DNA of 64,000 bases, taken from assembly GCA_000719025.1 (NCBI GenBank), contig JODP01000005.1, forward strand, positions 62,001 to 126,000, in the 5' to 3' direction. The translations under genes and the position numbers were made by a program. Shown one piece after another: positions 51,396-61,003 of the stretch. The DNA is from Kineosporia aurantiaca JCM 3230. Its GTDB lineage: Bacteria; Actinomycetota; Actinomycetes; Actinomycetales; Kineosporiaceae. The notes under the pieces are model-generated. The model did not search any database. It was not told the DNA's origin and saw nothing but the letters and a program-made list of their open reading frames with translations. Positions within the stretch are counted from its first letter, which is position 1; every line of letters starts with the position of its first letter.

Positions 51396-51812
51396 TCAGT
51401 CGTGCGAACCGTTCGGATGCGTGTACAGGCAGAACGGATGACCGGCCGGATCGGCGAGCACGTACAGAGGCTCATCCGGCTCATCCGTGCGGTGCAGCAG
51501 CAGCGTCGCGCCCAGAGCTTCTGCCCGCCCGCGCTGCACATCCAGGTCGGCGGGCTCGTCGACCTGGAAGCACAGATGCATCTGCATCGGCACGTCGGGC
51601 GAGGGCCAGGTGGTGCGGTGCAGCGTCTCGGTCTTCTGGAAGGCCAGGATCCGCTGCCCTTCCGCGGTGACCAGTACGAGCCAGTCGGCGTCATCGGTGC
51701 CCTCGTCACCGGGCCGGTAGTTCAGATTCAGCAACTGGCGGTAGAACTCGGCCAGCGCCCGCGCGTCGGTGGCGTCAAGAACGGTGTTGACCAACCGTGG
51801 ATATGAGCTCAC
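51396..51812 (-). CDS. VOC family protein
   Basis: This 138-residue glyoxalase-fold protein has PRLVNTVLDATDARALAEFY and, in the second half, MHLCFQVDEPADLDVQRGRA and HPFCLYTH. The latter form is common in actinomycete VOC proteins annotated as glyoxalase-like. Substrate unknown. GTG start. Confidence 0.78.
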   Translation of the reverse strand: MSSYPRLVNTVLDATDARALAEFYRQLLNLNYRPGDEGTDDADWLVLVTAEGQRILAFQKTETLHRTTWPSPDVPMQMHLCFQVDEPADLDVQRGRAEALGATLLLHRTDEPDEPLYVLADPAGHPFCLYTHPNGSHD

Positions 51813-51828
51813 GTCTCCAGCCTAGAGC

Positions 51829-52407
51829 TCAGTCGCTCTTCCGGAGCCCGTCGTACAGGATCGTGGTGATCTGGACGGCCTCCTTCTGCCAGCCCTCGAT
51901 GGCACTCATTCCGCAGACCGCCCCGATGGCCCGCAGCACGGTCCGCCCGGCGACCCCCTCCCGGATCCGGCCGGCTGCGACCCCCGCGGTCAGCACCTGG
52001 TCCAGGGCCTCGGCCATCCGCATCCGGGCATCGTCGAAAACGGCGGAATCGGTAGCCATCAGGCTCTGCAGCGCATCGGACATCCCCTTGCCGACCGCCG
52101 CGTGATCCACGATCAGGAGCAGGAACTCCCGCAGGGCCTGATCGGGAGCGTGCTGGGCCAGCAACTGGGCCGGAGCAGCGCACAGGGCGTCGACCTCGGC
52201 CCGCCAGACCTCTTCGACGAGAGCCTCGCGGGTCTCGAAGTGCCGGTACAGCGTACCGACGGAAACCCCTGCCCGCCGGGCGATCTCGTCCACGCCCAGG
52301 TCGGAATCGTCCGCCAGGAAAGCCGCCCGGGCGACCGCCAGCAGGGCCTCACGATTGCGGCGGGCATCGGCCCGCAGAGCCCGGACGGGGTGTGACGACG
52401 GCACCAT
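51829..52407 (-). CDS. TetR family transcriptional regulator
   Basis: This 192-residue TetR protein has LGVDEIARRAGVSVGTLYRH and FETREALVEEVW as DNA-binding helices. AAGGAGTTC precedes the ATG at 52407. It is divergent from the SDR gene at 52486, with two copies of an inverted repeat in the gap. It probably represses itself and the SDR. Confidence 0.87.
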   Translation of the reverse strand: MVPSSHPVRALRADARRNREALLAVARAAFLADDSDLGVDEIARRAGVSVGTLYRHFETREALVEEVWRAEVDALCAAPAQLLAQHAPDQALREFLLLIVDHAAVGKGMSDALQSLMATDSAVFDDARMRMAEALDQVLTAGVAAGRIREGVAGRTVLRAIGAVCGMSAIEGWQKEAVQITTILYDGLRKSD

Positions 52408-52416
52408 GAACTCCTT

Positions 52417-52468
52417 AAGGTGAGTGCCACTCCGTTTGTGCGATGCTTTCCGGAGTCCCACTCACCTT
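52417..52468. promoter_or_regulatory. Paired TetR operators (GAGTGnnACTC-type inverted repeats)
   Basis: AAGGTGAGTGCCACTCC at 52417-52433 and its near-complement GGAGTCCCACTCACCTT at 52452-52468 form a long inverted repeat, and each copy is itself a dyad around GAGT/ACTC. They cover the space between the divergent TetR and SDR genes. Confidence 0.65.
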
Positions 52469-52485
52469 AGTCGAGGAGCATCCCC

Positions 52486-53256
52486 ATGAGCTATCCGGAC
52501 GAGAACCTGAACGGCCTGCGCGTCCTGGTCACCGGAGGCACCCGGGGGCTGGGCGCGGCCACGGTCCGGCGCTTCGCCGCCGCCGGCGCGACCGTCCTGG
52601 CCACCGCCCGCAGCGCGCCGGTCGGCGAACTGCCGGCCACCTTCATCCCTGCAGACCTCTCAAGTGAGGACGGGGTGGCCCGGTTGGCCGAACGCGTCAC
52701 CGATGCTGTCGGCGGGGTGGACATCCTGGTCAACAACGCGGCCGCCGCCAGCGCCCCGGCGCCGACGCTGCAGCGCACCGACGCGTCCTGGCTCGCGGAC
52801 CTCGACATGAACCTGCTCAACGCCGTCCGCCTGGACCGGGCCCTGGTCCCCGGGATGGTCGAGCGCGGTTCCGGCGTGGTCGTGCACGTCTCCTCGATCT
52901 CCAGCCATCTGCCCCTGCAGCGGGAGGCCTCCTACACAGCGGCCAAGGCGGCCCTGAACGCCTACAGCCGGGAGCTCGCCCTCGAGGTCGCCCCGCAGGT
53001 CCGGGTGGTCTGCGTGGTGCCCGGCTTCGTCCTCACCGAAGGAGCCGAGCAGCACCTGACCCAGATCGCCGATCAGCAGGGCATCGACGGCCCGACCTTC
53101 GTGAAACAGGTCGTGGACGGCGTGCAGCTGCCGATGGGGCAGCCGGGCGACCCGGAGGACGTGGCCGAGATGATCGCCTTCCTGGCCTCCCCCCGGGCGA
53201 AATGGCTCACCGGGGCGCAGTACCGGGTGGACGGCGGCATTCTCCCCACTGTCTGA
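52486..53256 (+). CDS. Short-chain dehydrogenase/reductase
   Basis: This 256-residue classical SDR has VLVTGGTRGLGAATVRRF, ILVNNAAAASAP, active-site Ser in VHVSSISSH and Tyr-Lys in ASYTAAKAALNAY. It ends with the TGAQYRVDGG motif typical of the family. The divergent TetR gene and the operators between them suggest substrate-induced expression. Confidence 0.85.
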   Translation: MSYPDENLNGLRVLVTGGTRGLGAATVRRFAAAGATVLATARSAPVGELPATFIPADLSSEDGVARLAERVTDAVGGVDILVNNAAAASAPAPTLQRTDASWLADLDMNLLNAVRLDRALVPGMVERGSGVVVHVSSISSHLPLQREASYTAAKAALNAYSRELALEVAPQVRVVCVVPGFVLTEGAEQHLTQIADQQGIDGPTFVKQVVDGVQLPMGQPGDPEDVAEMIAFLASPRAKWLTGAQYRVDGGILPTV

Positions 53257-53366
53257 ACGATGGTTGTCTCCCCGTGGGGTCCTCGTCGCCTCCGTGTCAC
53301 AGCCGCCCCCTAGCGTCCCCCATTGACTCTTTCGGGACACCACCTCGGGCAGCCAGGAGTGCATTC

Positions 53367-55442
53367 ATGGCCGAATTCGATCGTCGGGCGTTTCTCCAGA
53401 TGGCGGGTCTGCCCGCGGTGGCCGCGGCCCTGCCCGGCAACCTGGGCAAGGCGCTGGCCATCCCGGCGAACAACCGCACCGGCAGCATTGCGGACGTCGA
53501 GCACGTCATCTTCCTGATGCAGGAGAACCGGTCCTTCGACCACTACTTCGGCACCCTGCGCGGCGTGCGCGGTTTCGCCGACCCGCATCCGGTGAAACTG
53601 CCGAACGGCAAGAGCGTCTGGCACCAGCCGGACGGGGAGGGCGAACTGCTGCCCTTCCGGCCCGAGGTTCCCGACGTGGGCAAGACCTTCCTGCCCGACC
53701 CGCCGCACGGCTGGAAGGACGGGCACGCGGCCTGGAACGGTGGCCGGTACGACGCGTACGTGCCGAACAAGGGCGTCCAGACGATGACCCACCACACCCG
53801 CGACGATCTGCCCTACCAGTTCGCGCTGGCCGACGCCTTCACCGTCTGCGACAACTACCACTGCTCGTTGCTCGGCCCGACCGACCCCAACCGCTACCAC
53901 ATGTGGACGGGCTGGGTCGGCAACGACGGTAAGGGCGGCGGACCGGTGGTCACCAACGCGGAAGCCGGGTACGACTGGAGCACCTACCCCGAGCGGCTGG
54001 AACGCAACGGCGTCTCCTGGAAGATCTATCAGGACACCGGAACCGGCCTGACCAAGGCCGGTTCCTGGGGCTGGACCTCGGACCCGTTCATCGGGAACTA
54101 CGGCGACAACTCCCTGCTGTACTTCCACCAGTACCAGAACGCCGCGGCGGGAAGCCCTCTGGCGGACAAGGCCCGGACCGGGACCAGCATCAACGCGCAG
54201 GGTCGCGATCCGGAGAAGCTGCTCGCCGACTTCCGCGCCGACGTCAAGGCGCACCGGCTGCCCGAGGTGACCTGGATCGTCGCCCCCGAGGCGTTCACCG
54301 AGCACCCCAACTGGACGCCCGACTTCGGCGCCTGGTACGTCGACCAGGTGATCGACATCCTGGCCTCGGAACCCGAGATCTGGTCGAAGATGGCCCTGTT
54401 CATCACCTACGACGAGGAGGGCGGCTTCTTCGACCACCTCGTGCCGCCGACGCCGCCCCAGTCGTCCGCGCAGGGCAAGTCGACCGTCTCAACCGTCAAC
54501 GAGATCTTCCCGGGGACGACCGACAACCCCGCCGGGCCGTACGGTCTCGGACTTCGCGTGCCCATGGTGATCGTCTCGCCCTGGACCCGCGGCGGCTGGG
54601 TCAACTCGCAATTGTTCGATCACACGTCCCTCATCCGCTTCCTGGAGGCCCGCTTCGCGGGCAAGAACAAGGACCTGATCGAATCGAACATCACTCCCTG
54701 GCGGCGCGCCGTCACCGGGGACCTGACCAGCGCCTTCGACTTCCATCACCCGAATCGCGGACGGGTGAACCTACCTGAAACGGACGATTTCAAGCCCGCC
54801 GACCTGACCCGCCAGCCCGACCTGGTGCCCGTTCCCCCGGCCGATCCCGCCCTCCCCAAGCAGGAACACGGCGTCCGCCCGGCTCGCGCCCTCCCGTACG
54901 CACTGCACGCCGACGGTCACCTCGACGATGCCACGTACGTCATCAATTTCCGCAACTCCGGCGACGCGACGGCCGTCCTTCAGGTCTGGTCCACCGATCC
55001 GGCCCATGAGCCGCGCAGTTTCACGATCCAGCCCGGCCTGCGGATGAGTGACGCGTGGACGACGGGTGCGGACGGCACTTACGACCTCGAGGTGCACGGC
55101 CCGAACGGGTTCTACCGGCACTTCGCCGGCGGATCGAAGAAGGCCGTCGAGATCAGCGCCGACTACACCGCCTCGGACCTGGAACTGCGCCTTGAAGCGC
55201 GCAATACCGGATCCAGCCCGGTGACCATCGCGATCAAGGACCGGTACACCGCCAAGACCACTTCCCTGCGAGTGGGGGCCAGTGCCCGAAAGACCTGGGA
55301 CCATGCCCTGGGACGCACGCGCGGTTGGTATGACGTCACGCTGACCGTCTCGGGCGCAACGGGATTCGAGATTCAGTACGCGGGGCATCTCGAGAACGGC
55401 AAGGAGAGCATCACCGACCCCGTGATGGGCGGACTGGTCTGA
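53367..55442 (+). CDS. Tat-exported phospholipase C (phosphoesterase family)
   Basis: This 691-residue secreted enzyme resembles Pseudomonas/Mycobacterium phospholipase C. The twin-arginine signal is MAEFDRRAFLQMAGLPAVAA. The catalytic core begins HVIFLMQENRSFDHYFGTL, with Glu-Asn-Arg-Ser, and continues with ITYDEEGGFFDHL. Two C-terminal domains after residue 480 resemble the DUF756 repeats of that family. It should hydrolyse phosphatidylcholine or sphingomyelin outside the cell, for phosphate or lipid use. Confidence 0.88.
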   Translation: MAEFDRRAFLQMAGLPAVAAALPGNLGKALAIPANNRTGSIADVEHVIFLMQENRSFDHYFGTLRGVRGFADPHPVKLPNGKSVWHQPDGEGELLPFRPEVPDVGKTFLPDPPHGWKDGHAAWNGGRYDAYVPNKGVQTMTHHTRDDLPYQFALADAFTVCDNYHCSLLGPTDPNRYHMWTGWVGNDGKGGGPVVTNAEAGYDWSTYPERLERNGVSWKIYQDTGTGLTKAGSWGWTSDPFIGNYGDNSLLYFHQYQNAAAGSPLADKARTGTSINAQGRDPEKLLADFRADVKAHRLPEVTWIVAPEAFTEHPNWTPDFGAWYVDQVIDILASEPEIWSKMALFITYDEEGGFFDHLVPPTPPQSSAQGKSTVSTVNEIFPGTTDNPAGPYGLGLRVPMVIVSPWTRGGWVNSQLFDHTSLIRFLEARFAGKNKDLIESNITPWRRAVTGDLTSAFDFHHPNRGRVNLPETDDFKPADLTRQPDLVPVPPADPALPKQEHGVRPARALPYALHADGHLDDATYVINFRNSGDATAVLQVWSTDPAHEPRSFTIQPGLRMSDAWTTGADGTYDLEVHGPNGFYRHFAGGSKKAVEISADYTASDLELRLEARNTGSSPVTIAIKDRYTAKTTSLRVGASARKTWDHALGRTRGWYDVTLTVSGATGFEIQYAGHLENGKESITDPVMGGLV

Positions 55443-55497
55443 GACCGGTGTTCCGCCGGCCCGGCGTCATTCCGACGCCGGGCCCTTCGGTCTGCTC

Positions 55498-55851
55498 TCA
55501 GCCCCACCCGAGCTCATGCAACCGCGCATCGCTGATGCCGAAGTGATGAGCCACCTCGTGCCGGACGGTGACCCGCACCTCCTGCGCCACCTGCTGCTCG
55601 TTCGCGCACATCCGCAGGATCGGATTGCGGAAGATCAGGATCCGGTCCGGAAGACTGCCCGCCGCCCACCACTCGCCGCGCTCGGTCAGCGGAGTTCCCA
55701 CGTACAGGCCCAGCAGCTCGGGCCCGCCCTGCGGCGCCTCGTCCTCCACCAGGATGACAACGTTCCGCATCTGCCGCGTCAGTTCCCGCGGGATCTCGTC
55801 GAGAGCGAGCGACACCAGCTGCTCGAAATCGTCCCGCTTCATCTCCACCAC
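55498..55851 (-). CDS. Zincin-like metallopeptidase (DUF1025 type)
   Basis: This 117-residue protein ends with VRVTVRHEVAHHFGISDARL, an HExxH zinc motif followed at the usual distance by Asp and the terminal ELGW. Small zincins of this type are cytosolic and their substrates unknown. The GTG at 55851 has AAGGA at a good distance; an ATG at 55842 is the alternative. Confidence 0.78.
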   Translation of the reverse strand: MVEMKRDDFEQLVSLALDEIPRELTRQMRNVVILVEDEAPQGGPELLGLYVGTPLTERGEWWAAGSLPDRILIFRNPILRMCANEQQVAQEVRVTVRHEVAHHFGISDARLHELGWG

Positions 55852-55943
55852 AGCACCGATCCTTCCTCAGGGCGAGAGGAAGGATCTCGCCGGTCTGAAC
55901 GGAACAGCGCAGGACACCCCGGCGCTGTTCCGCGGCGACCGGT

Positions 55944-56347
55944 CTAGCAGTGCTGGCCCAGCGCCTTCAGCAGCTTCTTCGGGGCCGTACCGCAGCCGAC
56001 CTCGGCCGTACCGAAGTCCTTGACGTGCCACTTCTTCGCCGAGAACTGCAGCAGCACGTCCACCGAGCCGAACTTCTTCGAGTCCGCGTTGACGTAGACC
56101 CAGCCCGGGCAGTTCTGGTCCAGAGCCTTCAGCAGCTTCTTCGGGGCCGTACCGCACCCGACCTCAGCCGTACCGAAGTCCTTGACGTGCCACTTCTTCG
56201 CCGAGAACTGCAGCAGCACGTCCACCGAGCCGAACTTCTTCGAGTCCGCGTTGACGTAGACCCAGCACCTACGGCGACCAGGGCGCCGGCGGCAGCCACC
56301 GAGGCCGCCAGAGCGACACCAAGACGCGTGCGGGACAGGATGGACAC
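55944..56347 (-). pseudogene. Frameshifted secreted protein with two near-identical repeats
   Basis: A GTG start at 56347 (AGGGAGAT before it) leads into a good signal peptide (LGVALAASVAAAGALVAVGA). The frame then leaves the repeats: in the +1 frame two copies follow of a 54-residue unit beginning WVYVNADSKKFGSVDVLLQF and containing GTAEVGCGTAPKKLLKAL, with one Cys pair per unit. The break is near 56268, where the expected linker and CPG before the first WVYVNA are missing. Either a repeat contraction has killed the gene or the sequence is misassembled across the repeat. Confidence 0.65.
55963..56265. repeat. 162-bp tandem repeat, two copies
   Basis: The stretches 55963-56103 and 56125-56265 differ at about two bases out of 141. 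The period of 162 bases is a whole number of codons (54). The near identity points to very recent duplication or active copy-number change. Confidence 0.85.
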
Positions 56348-56523
56348 GGGATCTCCCTCTGAGATAAGGCTTCTCACTCGTCGCCGGACCCCGGCCGGGG
56401 CCCTCCTCGCGAAGAGTCACTCACCCCTTAAGACGTCGTGGGCACCCCCGAGCAACGACACCGAATATGTAACGAGTTGATAACGCCGCCGAGAGCGGGT
56501 TTGCGGGCAGTAGCCTGCACGAC

Positions 56524-57438
56524 ATGCCCAGACCGTGCCGGATCGGCGTCCAGCTGCCCGAAGTCGAACGCGCCACCACCTGGCCCGAGCTCTTTGCCAT
56601 GGCCCGCGCGGTCGAGGCGGTCGGGCTGGACTCGCTCTGGCTGGGCGATCACCTGCTCTACGACCTGCCCGGCGGCGTCACCCGGGGTCCTTGGGAGGTC
56701 TGGACGTCGCTGGCCGCCCTGGCCGCCGTCACCGAGCGGGTGGAACTGGGACCGCTGGTGGCCTCGACCGGCTTCCACGCCCCGGCCATGCTGGCCAAGC
56801 AGGCGGCCACGGTGGACGCGATCTCCGGTGGCCGCCTGATCCTCGGCCTGGGGGCGGGCTGGAACGAGCGGGAGTACCGGGCCTTCGGTTTTCCCTTCGA
56901 CCAGAGGGTTTCGCGATTCGGCGAAGCCTTCACGATCATCCGGACGCTGCTGGCCGAAGGGCGGATCGATTTCCACGGCGAGTTCTACGACGTGGAGAAC
57001 TGCGTGCTCGACCCGGCTCCGGTCCGGCCCGGCGGAATTCCCCTGATGCTCGGTTCCACCGGCCCGCGGATGCTCGGTATCGGCCTGCCCCACGTCACTT
57101 CGTGGAACGTTTGGTGGAGCGGGTACGGCAATACCGTCGAGGGTTTCGCGGCGCTAAAGGAGCGGGTGGACGCGATGGGGTACCCGGCGGAGGCGACGGC
57201 CGCGGTCCTGGTGGCCTTCCCCGGTGGTCAGGGGCGGGTGATGGGCGACAGCAGCTACAACGCGCCGGTCCGGCCGGTGCAGGGCACGCCGGAGGAGATC
57301 GCCGGGCATCTGGCCGCTCTGGCCGCAGCCGGCGCCCGCCACCTTCAGCTGATTCTGGACCCGATCACCCAGGAGAGCATCGAGCGCCTGGCGGACGTTC
57401 TCGCCGTTCTCGATCGGGCCGGCCCATCCACGGGGTGA
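56524..57438 (+). CDS. LLM class F420-dependent oxidoreductase
   Basis: This 304-residue luciferase-like protein has ATTWPELFAMARAVEAVGLD, SLWLGDHLLYDLPGG and the middle signature TVDAISGGRLILGLGAGWNE, the typical F420-binding form. Function is unknown. It is not obviously linked to the LLM gene of the RiPP locus. Confidence 0.8.
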   Translation: MPRPCRIGVQLPEVERATTWPELFAMARAVEAVGLDSLWLGDHLLYDLPGGVTRGPWEVWTSLAALAAVTERVELGPLVASTGFHAPAMLAKQAATVDAISGGRLILGLGAGWNEREYRAFGFPFDQRVSRFGEAFTIIRTLLAEGRIDFHGEFYDVENCVLDPAPVRPGGIPLMLGSTGPRMLGIGLPHVTSWNVWWSGYGNTVEGFAALKERVDAMGYPAEATAAVLVAFPGGQGRVMGDSSYNAPVRPVQGTPEEIAGHLAALAAAGARHLQLILDPITQESIERLADVLAVLDRAGPSTG

Positions 57439-57583
57439 CCGCGGCCGTGCTGGTGGCGGTGGGCCTGGTGCTTGCGCTGACGGAGCCGACCTCGGCGTCG
57501 TTCCTCCTGATGAGCCCCCCGGCCGAAGGATCCGGTTGATACGTTTGACCGCTCCAACAGCGTCCCGACTCCAAGGTGAGGGC

Positions 57584-58636
57584 ATGGCGGAATCCGAGCA
57601 CCCGGCCGCACTGCCCGGCGCGCCGACCCTGATGGACGTGGCCCGGGCCGCCGGCGTCTCGCGGCAGACCGTGTCCAACGTTCTGCACGCGCCGGAGAAG
57701 GTCCGGCCCGCCACCCGGGAGAAGGTCGAAAGATACGTTCGCCTGCTGTCTTACGAGCCCAACCGGCAGGCCCAGTCACTGGCCCGCAATGCGTCCCGGA
57801 TGATCGGCTACCGGATCCAGCCCCTGGCCCCCGGCGCGCTGGCCTCGATCCACGACCGGTTCCTGCACGCCCTGGCCGAGGCCGGTCAGGCCGCCGACCA
57901 CCACCTGGTGCTCTTCCCGGCCGCCCACCCCGAGGCGGAGATCGCCGGCATGACCCGCATGCACCGCGGGGGCACGGCGGACACCTTCGTGCTGTACGAC
58001 GTGACGGCCGCCGACCCGCGCCCGGCCGCCCTGCTCGGCCTGGGGGTGCCCTTCGTGGCGTTCGGCCGGACCCGGACCGACACCGACACCTACTCCTGGA
58101 TCGACGTGGACGGGGTCACCGGGATCGGCGACGCCGTGACGCATCTGGCCCATCGCGGCCATCGCCGGATCGCCTACCTGGGGTGGGCGGAGGGCAGCAC
58201 GATCGGGGACCGACGCGCGGAGGGCTGGGCCGAGGCGATACAGCGCCTAGGGCTGGCCGCCGGGCGCGAGGAGCTGCAGGTGCACAGCCCGGACGCGGTG
58301 CCGGACGCGATCAGGGCCACCTTCCAACTGCTTGAACGCCCGGACCCGCCCACCGCGATCGTCACCGGCAGCGACACCCTCGCGGTGGGGGCCGTCCAGG
58401 CGGCCCAGCAGTGGGGGCTGACCGTGGGCCGCGATCTCGCGATCGTCGGCTTCGACGACACCCCGACGGCGGCCGCCCTGAACCTCAGCAGCGTTCGCCA
58501 GCCGATCGAACAGGTGGGCCAACGCGTCGTCGCCGCGTTGCTGCGTCCGCAATCAGCCCGTCCTACCGGCGAACTGCTGCGTACCCAGCTGATCATCCGC
58601 TCCTCCAGCGCCGGACCGGCCCCCGGCCGCGGCTGA
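57584..58636 (+). CDS. LacI family transcriptional regulator
   Basis: This 350-residue LacI protein has PTLMDVARAAGVSRQTVSNV and the hinge LSYEPNRQAQSLARNAS, and a sugar-binding-fold effector domain ending GFDDTPTAAALNLSSVRQP. The ATG at 57584 has AAGGTGAGGG. A LacI-like operator lies 59 bases downstream, before the glycosidase gene, which it probably represses until a sugar is present. Confidence 0.86.
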   Translation: MAESEHPAALPGAPTLMDVARAAGVSRQTVSNVLHAPEKVRPATREKVERYVRLLSYEPNRQAQSLARNASRMIGYRIQPLAPGALASIHDRFLHALAEAGQAADHHLVLFPAAHPEAEIAGMTRMHRGGTADTFVLYDVTAADPRPAALLGLGVPFVAFGRTRTDTDTYSWIDVDGVTGIGDAVTHLAHRGHRRIAYLGWAEGSTIGDRRAEGWAEAIQRLGLAAGREELQVHSPDAVPDAIRATFQLLERPDPPTAIVTGSDTLAVGAVQAAQQWGLTVGRDLAIVGFDDTPTAAALNLSSVRQPIEQVGQRVVAALLRPQSARPTGELLRTQLIIRSSSAGPAPGRG

Positions 58637-58694
58637 CCGCTCGGCCGCTGTTTGTTGACAGCCCGAAGGCCGTCGTGGTTGCCTCACAAAACCG

Positions 58695-58710
58695 ATTTGA
58701 GCGCGCAAAT
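58695..58710. promoter_or_regulatory. Probable LacI operator before the glycosidase gene
   Basis: ATTTGAGCGCGCAAAT is palindromic except for one pair and has the central CG flanked by symmetric arms that LacI/GalR proteins bind. It lies 46 bases upstream of the glycosidase start. Confidence 0.6.
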
Positions 58711-58755
58711 TATGGGAGCCGACCCGCTCCCCTTCACCGCACGCAAGGAGCGACG

Positions 58756-60999
58756 ATGACGTCCATTCCCCGGCGGCCCCTGCGCAGGATGGCCGGCGCC
58801 ACCCTGATCCTGATGGCCGGCGCCCTTCTGACCAGCCAGGTCGTGGCGGCCCCGGCGGCTCGCGCGGCCCTCACCCAGACCGACAGCGGCGTGATCGGCT
58901 GGGAGGGCGATCAGGACGCGGTCATCGCCCACCAGGACGGCAGTTTCGACGTCCGGGCCGGCAAGAACGTGAACGTCCGCTTCGGGATCTACAGCAACCC
59001 GGCGACCGTGCAGTGGTCGAACGCCGGCGGCTACTATCCGGCCCTGGTCACCCGGTTCGAGCGGGACTCCTCGACGGTCACGATCACCAGTTTCGGCGAC
59101 CGGACGACCGTGGGCGGCAACGACTTCGTCGCCGTGTACTCGCGGGTGAGCGTGCACAACCACGACACCGCCGCGCACACCCTGGACCCGGCCCCCTCGG
59201 GTTCACTGCTGCCGCTGAACCCGGCGTCGAACACGGTGGCGGCCGGGCAGACCGTCAACCACGACTACGTCATGGCGGTGGACCGGTTCGGGGCCGGCTA
59301 CGCCTGGCCTTCCGACACCAGCCTGGTCGCCGCCGGTGGTTACGACGCCCACTACCAGCACATGACGTCGTACTGGGACGGCCGGCTGGCCGCGATTGCG
59401 CAGATCGACGTGCCCGATCAGCGCCTGAACGACGCCTACAAGGCCGGTTTCATCTACACCCAGATCGTCAAGGACGGCAACAACCTCAACGTGGGTGAGA
59501 ACAACTACGACCGGTTGTTCGACCACGATCTGGTCGGGATCCTGGCCAACCTGTTCGAGCAGGGCGACCTGGGCAACGCCAAGGCCTACCTGGCGACCCT
59601 CTTCCAGAACGAGTACCCGGACGCCGGGTACAAGTTCAGCTGGCCCTGGGCTCTCTACCTGGAGAAGACCGGGGACACCCAGTACGTCTCGGCCCACTTC
59701 GCCGACCTCAGGGCCGGCGCCCACGCCATCCAGACCGCGGCCACCGGGCCGGGCGGCACGATGAAGACCTCGAACGCCGTCGACAGCCAGGGAAACTGGA
59801 CGGTGGACGATCAATCCGCGCTCACCGGACTGCTGGCCTACCGTTACATCAGCGAGCGCCTGGGCAACACCACCGAAACCGCCTGGGCCAAGAACGAATA
59901 CGCCACACTCTTCGCCGCCGTGAACAAAGAACTGCAGGCGACCGTCTCAGCGAACAATCTTTCGTACGTGCCCTGCGCCGTCGATGTCCCGAACGCCGCC
60001 AACCGGTGCTTCGGCAGCACCAATGACGCGAACTGGGCCTCCAGCCTGCTGTTCGGACGCTGGAACTGGGACGGTCTCCTGTTCGGGGCCGACCCGACCG
60101 GCCCGATGGCCACCCTGCTCGACGCCACCTACCAGGCCGGCTTCGCCCACCTGTCCGGGCTGCCCGCCCACACCTACGGGGGATACCCGGGCTACAGCAC
60201 GGCCTACAACGCCGGCTACGGAGAGGCGGCCCTGGCCGGGAAGAAGTACCGCAGCGAAGGCATCTACGACTACCTGTTCATGATCAACAACACCCAGAGC
60301 GGGCCCTACTCCTGGTGGGAGGGCATCCCCACGGCCGGCCCGACGAGCTGGACCCCAGGGGCGCACGCCACCGCCGGAACCGGTTCCAGTCCGCACATGT
60401 GGGGTCAGGCCAACAATTCCAAGGTCCTGCTCGACTCGCTGATCGCGGAGAAGGGTGACGGGCAAGTCATTGTGGGCCGGGGCATCCCGAACGAATGGCT
60501 CGCCCCCGGGCGGACGGTCAAGGCCAGCAACTACCCGATCACCGGGAACCAGCGGATGGGCGTGAGCCTGACCAGCACCGGCAAGACCGTCAGCCTCGCG
60601 CTCTCCGGTGACGCCCCGGCCGGCGGGGTTCAGTTCTCGGTACCCGCTTTCATCGGTAACATCGCCGCCACGTCAGCCGGAACCGTGGACGCCGTCAATG
60701 GCACCGTGACTCTGCCCCGCGGTACCACCACCGTCACCGTGACCCTGACCAGCGCCCCGGCTGACCGGGACCTCGGCGGGGTGGACCTGGACGCGTACTG
60801 CAGGTCCATCGGCGACAAGGGCGTCAGCCGTGACGGTGACACCGCCGGCAGCTGGAAGTGCGTCACTCAGGACGGCGTTCACGTGGGACTGAGCATGGAC
60901 CAGGCCTGCGCCTGGCAGTACCGCACCACCGCCGGAGTGCTGTCGCACTCCAGCGACCCCAACGACGTCAACAGTTGGAAGTGTTACAGCGCAGCCTGA
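58756..60999 (+). CDS. Secreted six-hairpin glycosidase-like enzyme
   Basis: This 747-residue protein has a Sec signal (LRRMAGATLILMAGALLTSQ, cleavage near ARA), a beta-sandwich N-domain and an (alpha/alpha)6-type catalytic domain with NYDRLFDHDLVGILANLFEQ, SWPWALYLEKTGD and YSWWEGIPTAG, where acids in the helices are candidate catalytic residues. A short Cys-rich C-terminal module (LDAYCRSIGDKG ... SWKCYSAA) is often attached to actinomycete exoenzymes. The family fits glucodextranase/GH15-like or amylo-glucosidase types; the substrate is unclear. The LacI gene and operator upstream suggest sugar induction. Confidence 0.72.
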   Translation: MTSIPRRPLRRMAGATLILMAGALLTSQVVAAPAARAALTQTDSGVIGWEGDQDAVIAHQDGSFDVRAGKNVNVRFGIYSNPATVQWSNAGGYYPALVTRFERDSSTVTITSFGDRTTVGGNDFVAVYSRVSVHNHDTAAHTLDPAPSGSLLPLNPASNTVAAGQTVNHDYVMAVDRFGAGYAWPSDTSLVAAGGYDAHYQHMTSYWDGRLAAIAQIDVPDQRLNDAYKAGFIYTQIVKDGNNLNVGENNYDRLFDHDLVGILANLFEQGDLGNAKAYLATLFQNEYPDAGYKFSWPWALYLEKTGDTQYVSAHFADLRAGAHAIQTAATGPGGTMKTSNAVDSQGNWTVDDQSALTGLLAYRYISERLGNTTETAWAKNEYATLFAAVNKELQATVSANNLSYVPCAVDVPNAANRCFGSTNDANWASSLLFGRWNWDGLLFGADPTGPMATLLDATYQAGFAHLSGLPAHTYGGYPGYSTAYNAGYGEAALAGKKYRSEGIYDYLFMINNTQSGPYSWWEGIPTAGPTSWTPGAHATAGTGSSPHMWGQANNSKVLLDSLIAEKGDGQVIVGRGIPNEWLAPGRTVKASNYPITGNQRMGVSLTSTGKTVSLALSGDAPAGGVQFSVPAFIGNIAATSAGTVDAVNGTVTLPRGTTTVTVTLTSAPADRDLGGVDLDAYCRSIGDKGVSRDGDTAGSWKCVTQDGVHVGLSMDQACAWQYRTTAGVLSHSSDPNDVNSWKCYSAA

Positions 61000-61003
61000 T
61001 TAC

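Noticed and set aside
12170..53320. Shared string ACAGCCGCCCC(C)TAG near 12177 and 53301 as a regulatory motif
   Set aside because: Two occurrences in GC-rich promoter regions 41 kb apart are too few, and the spacing to starts differs.
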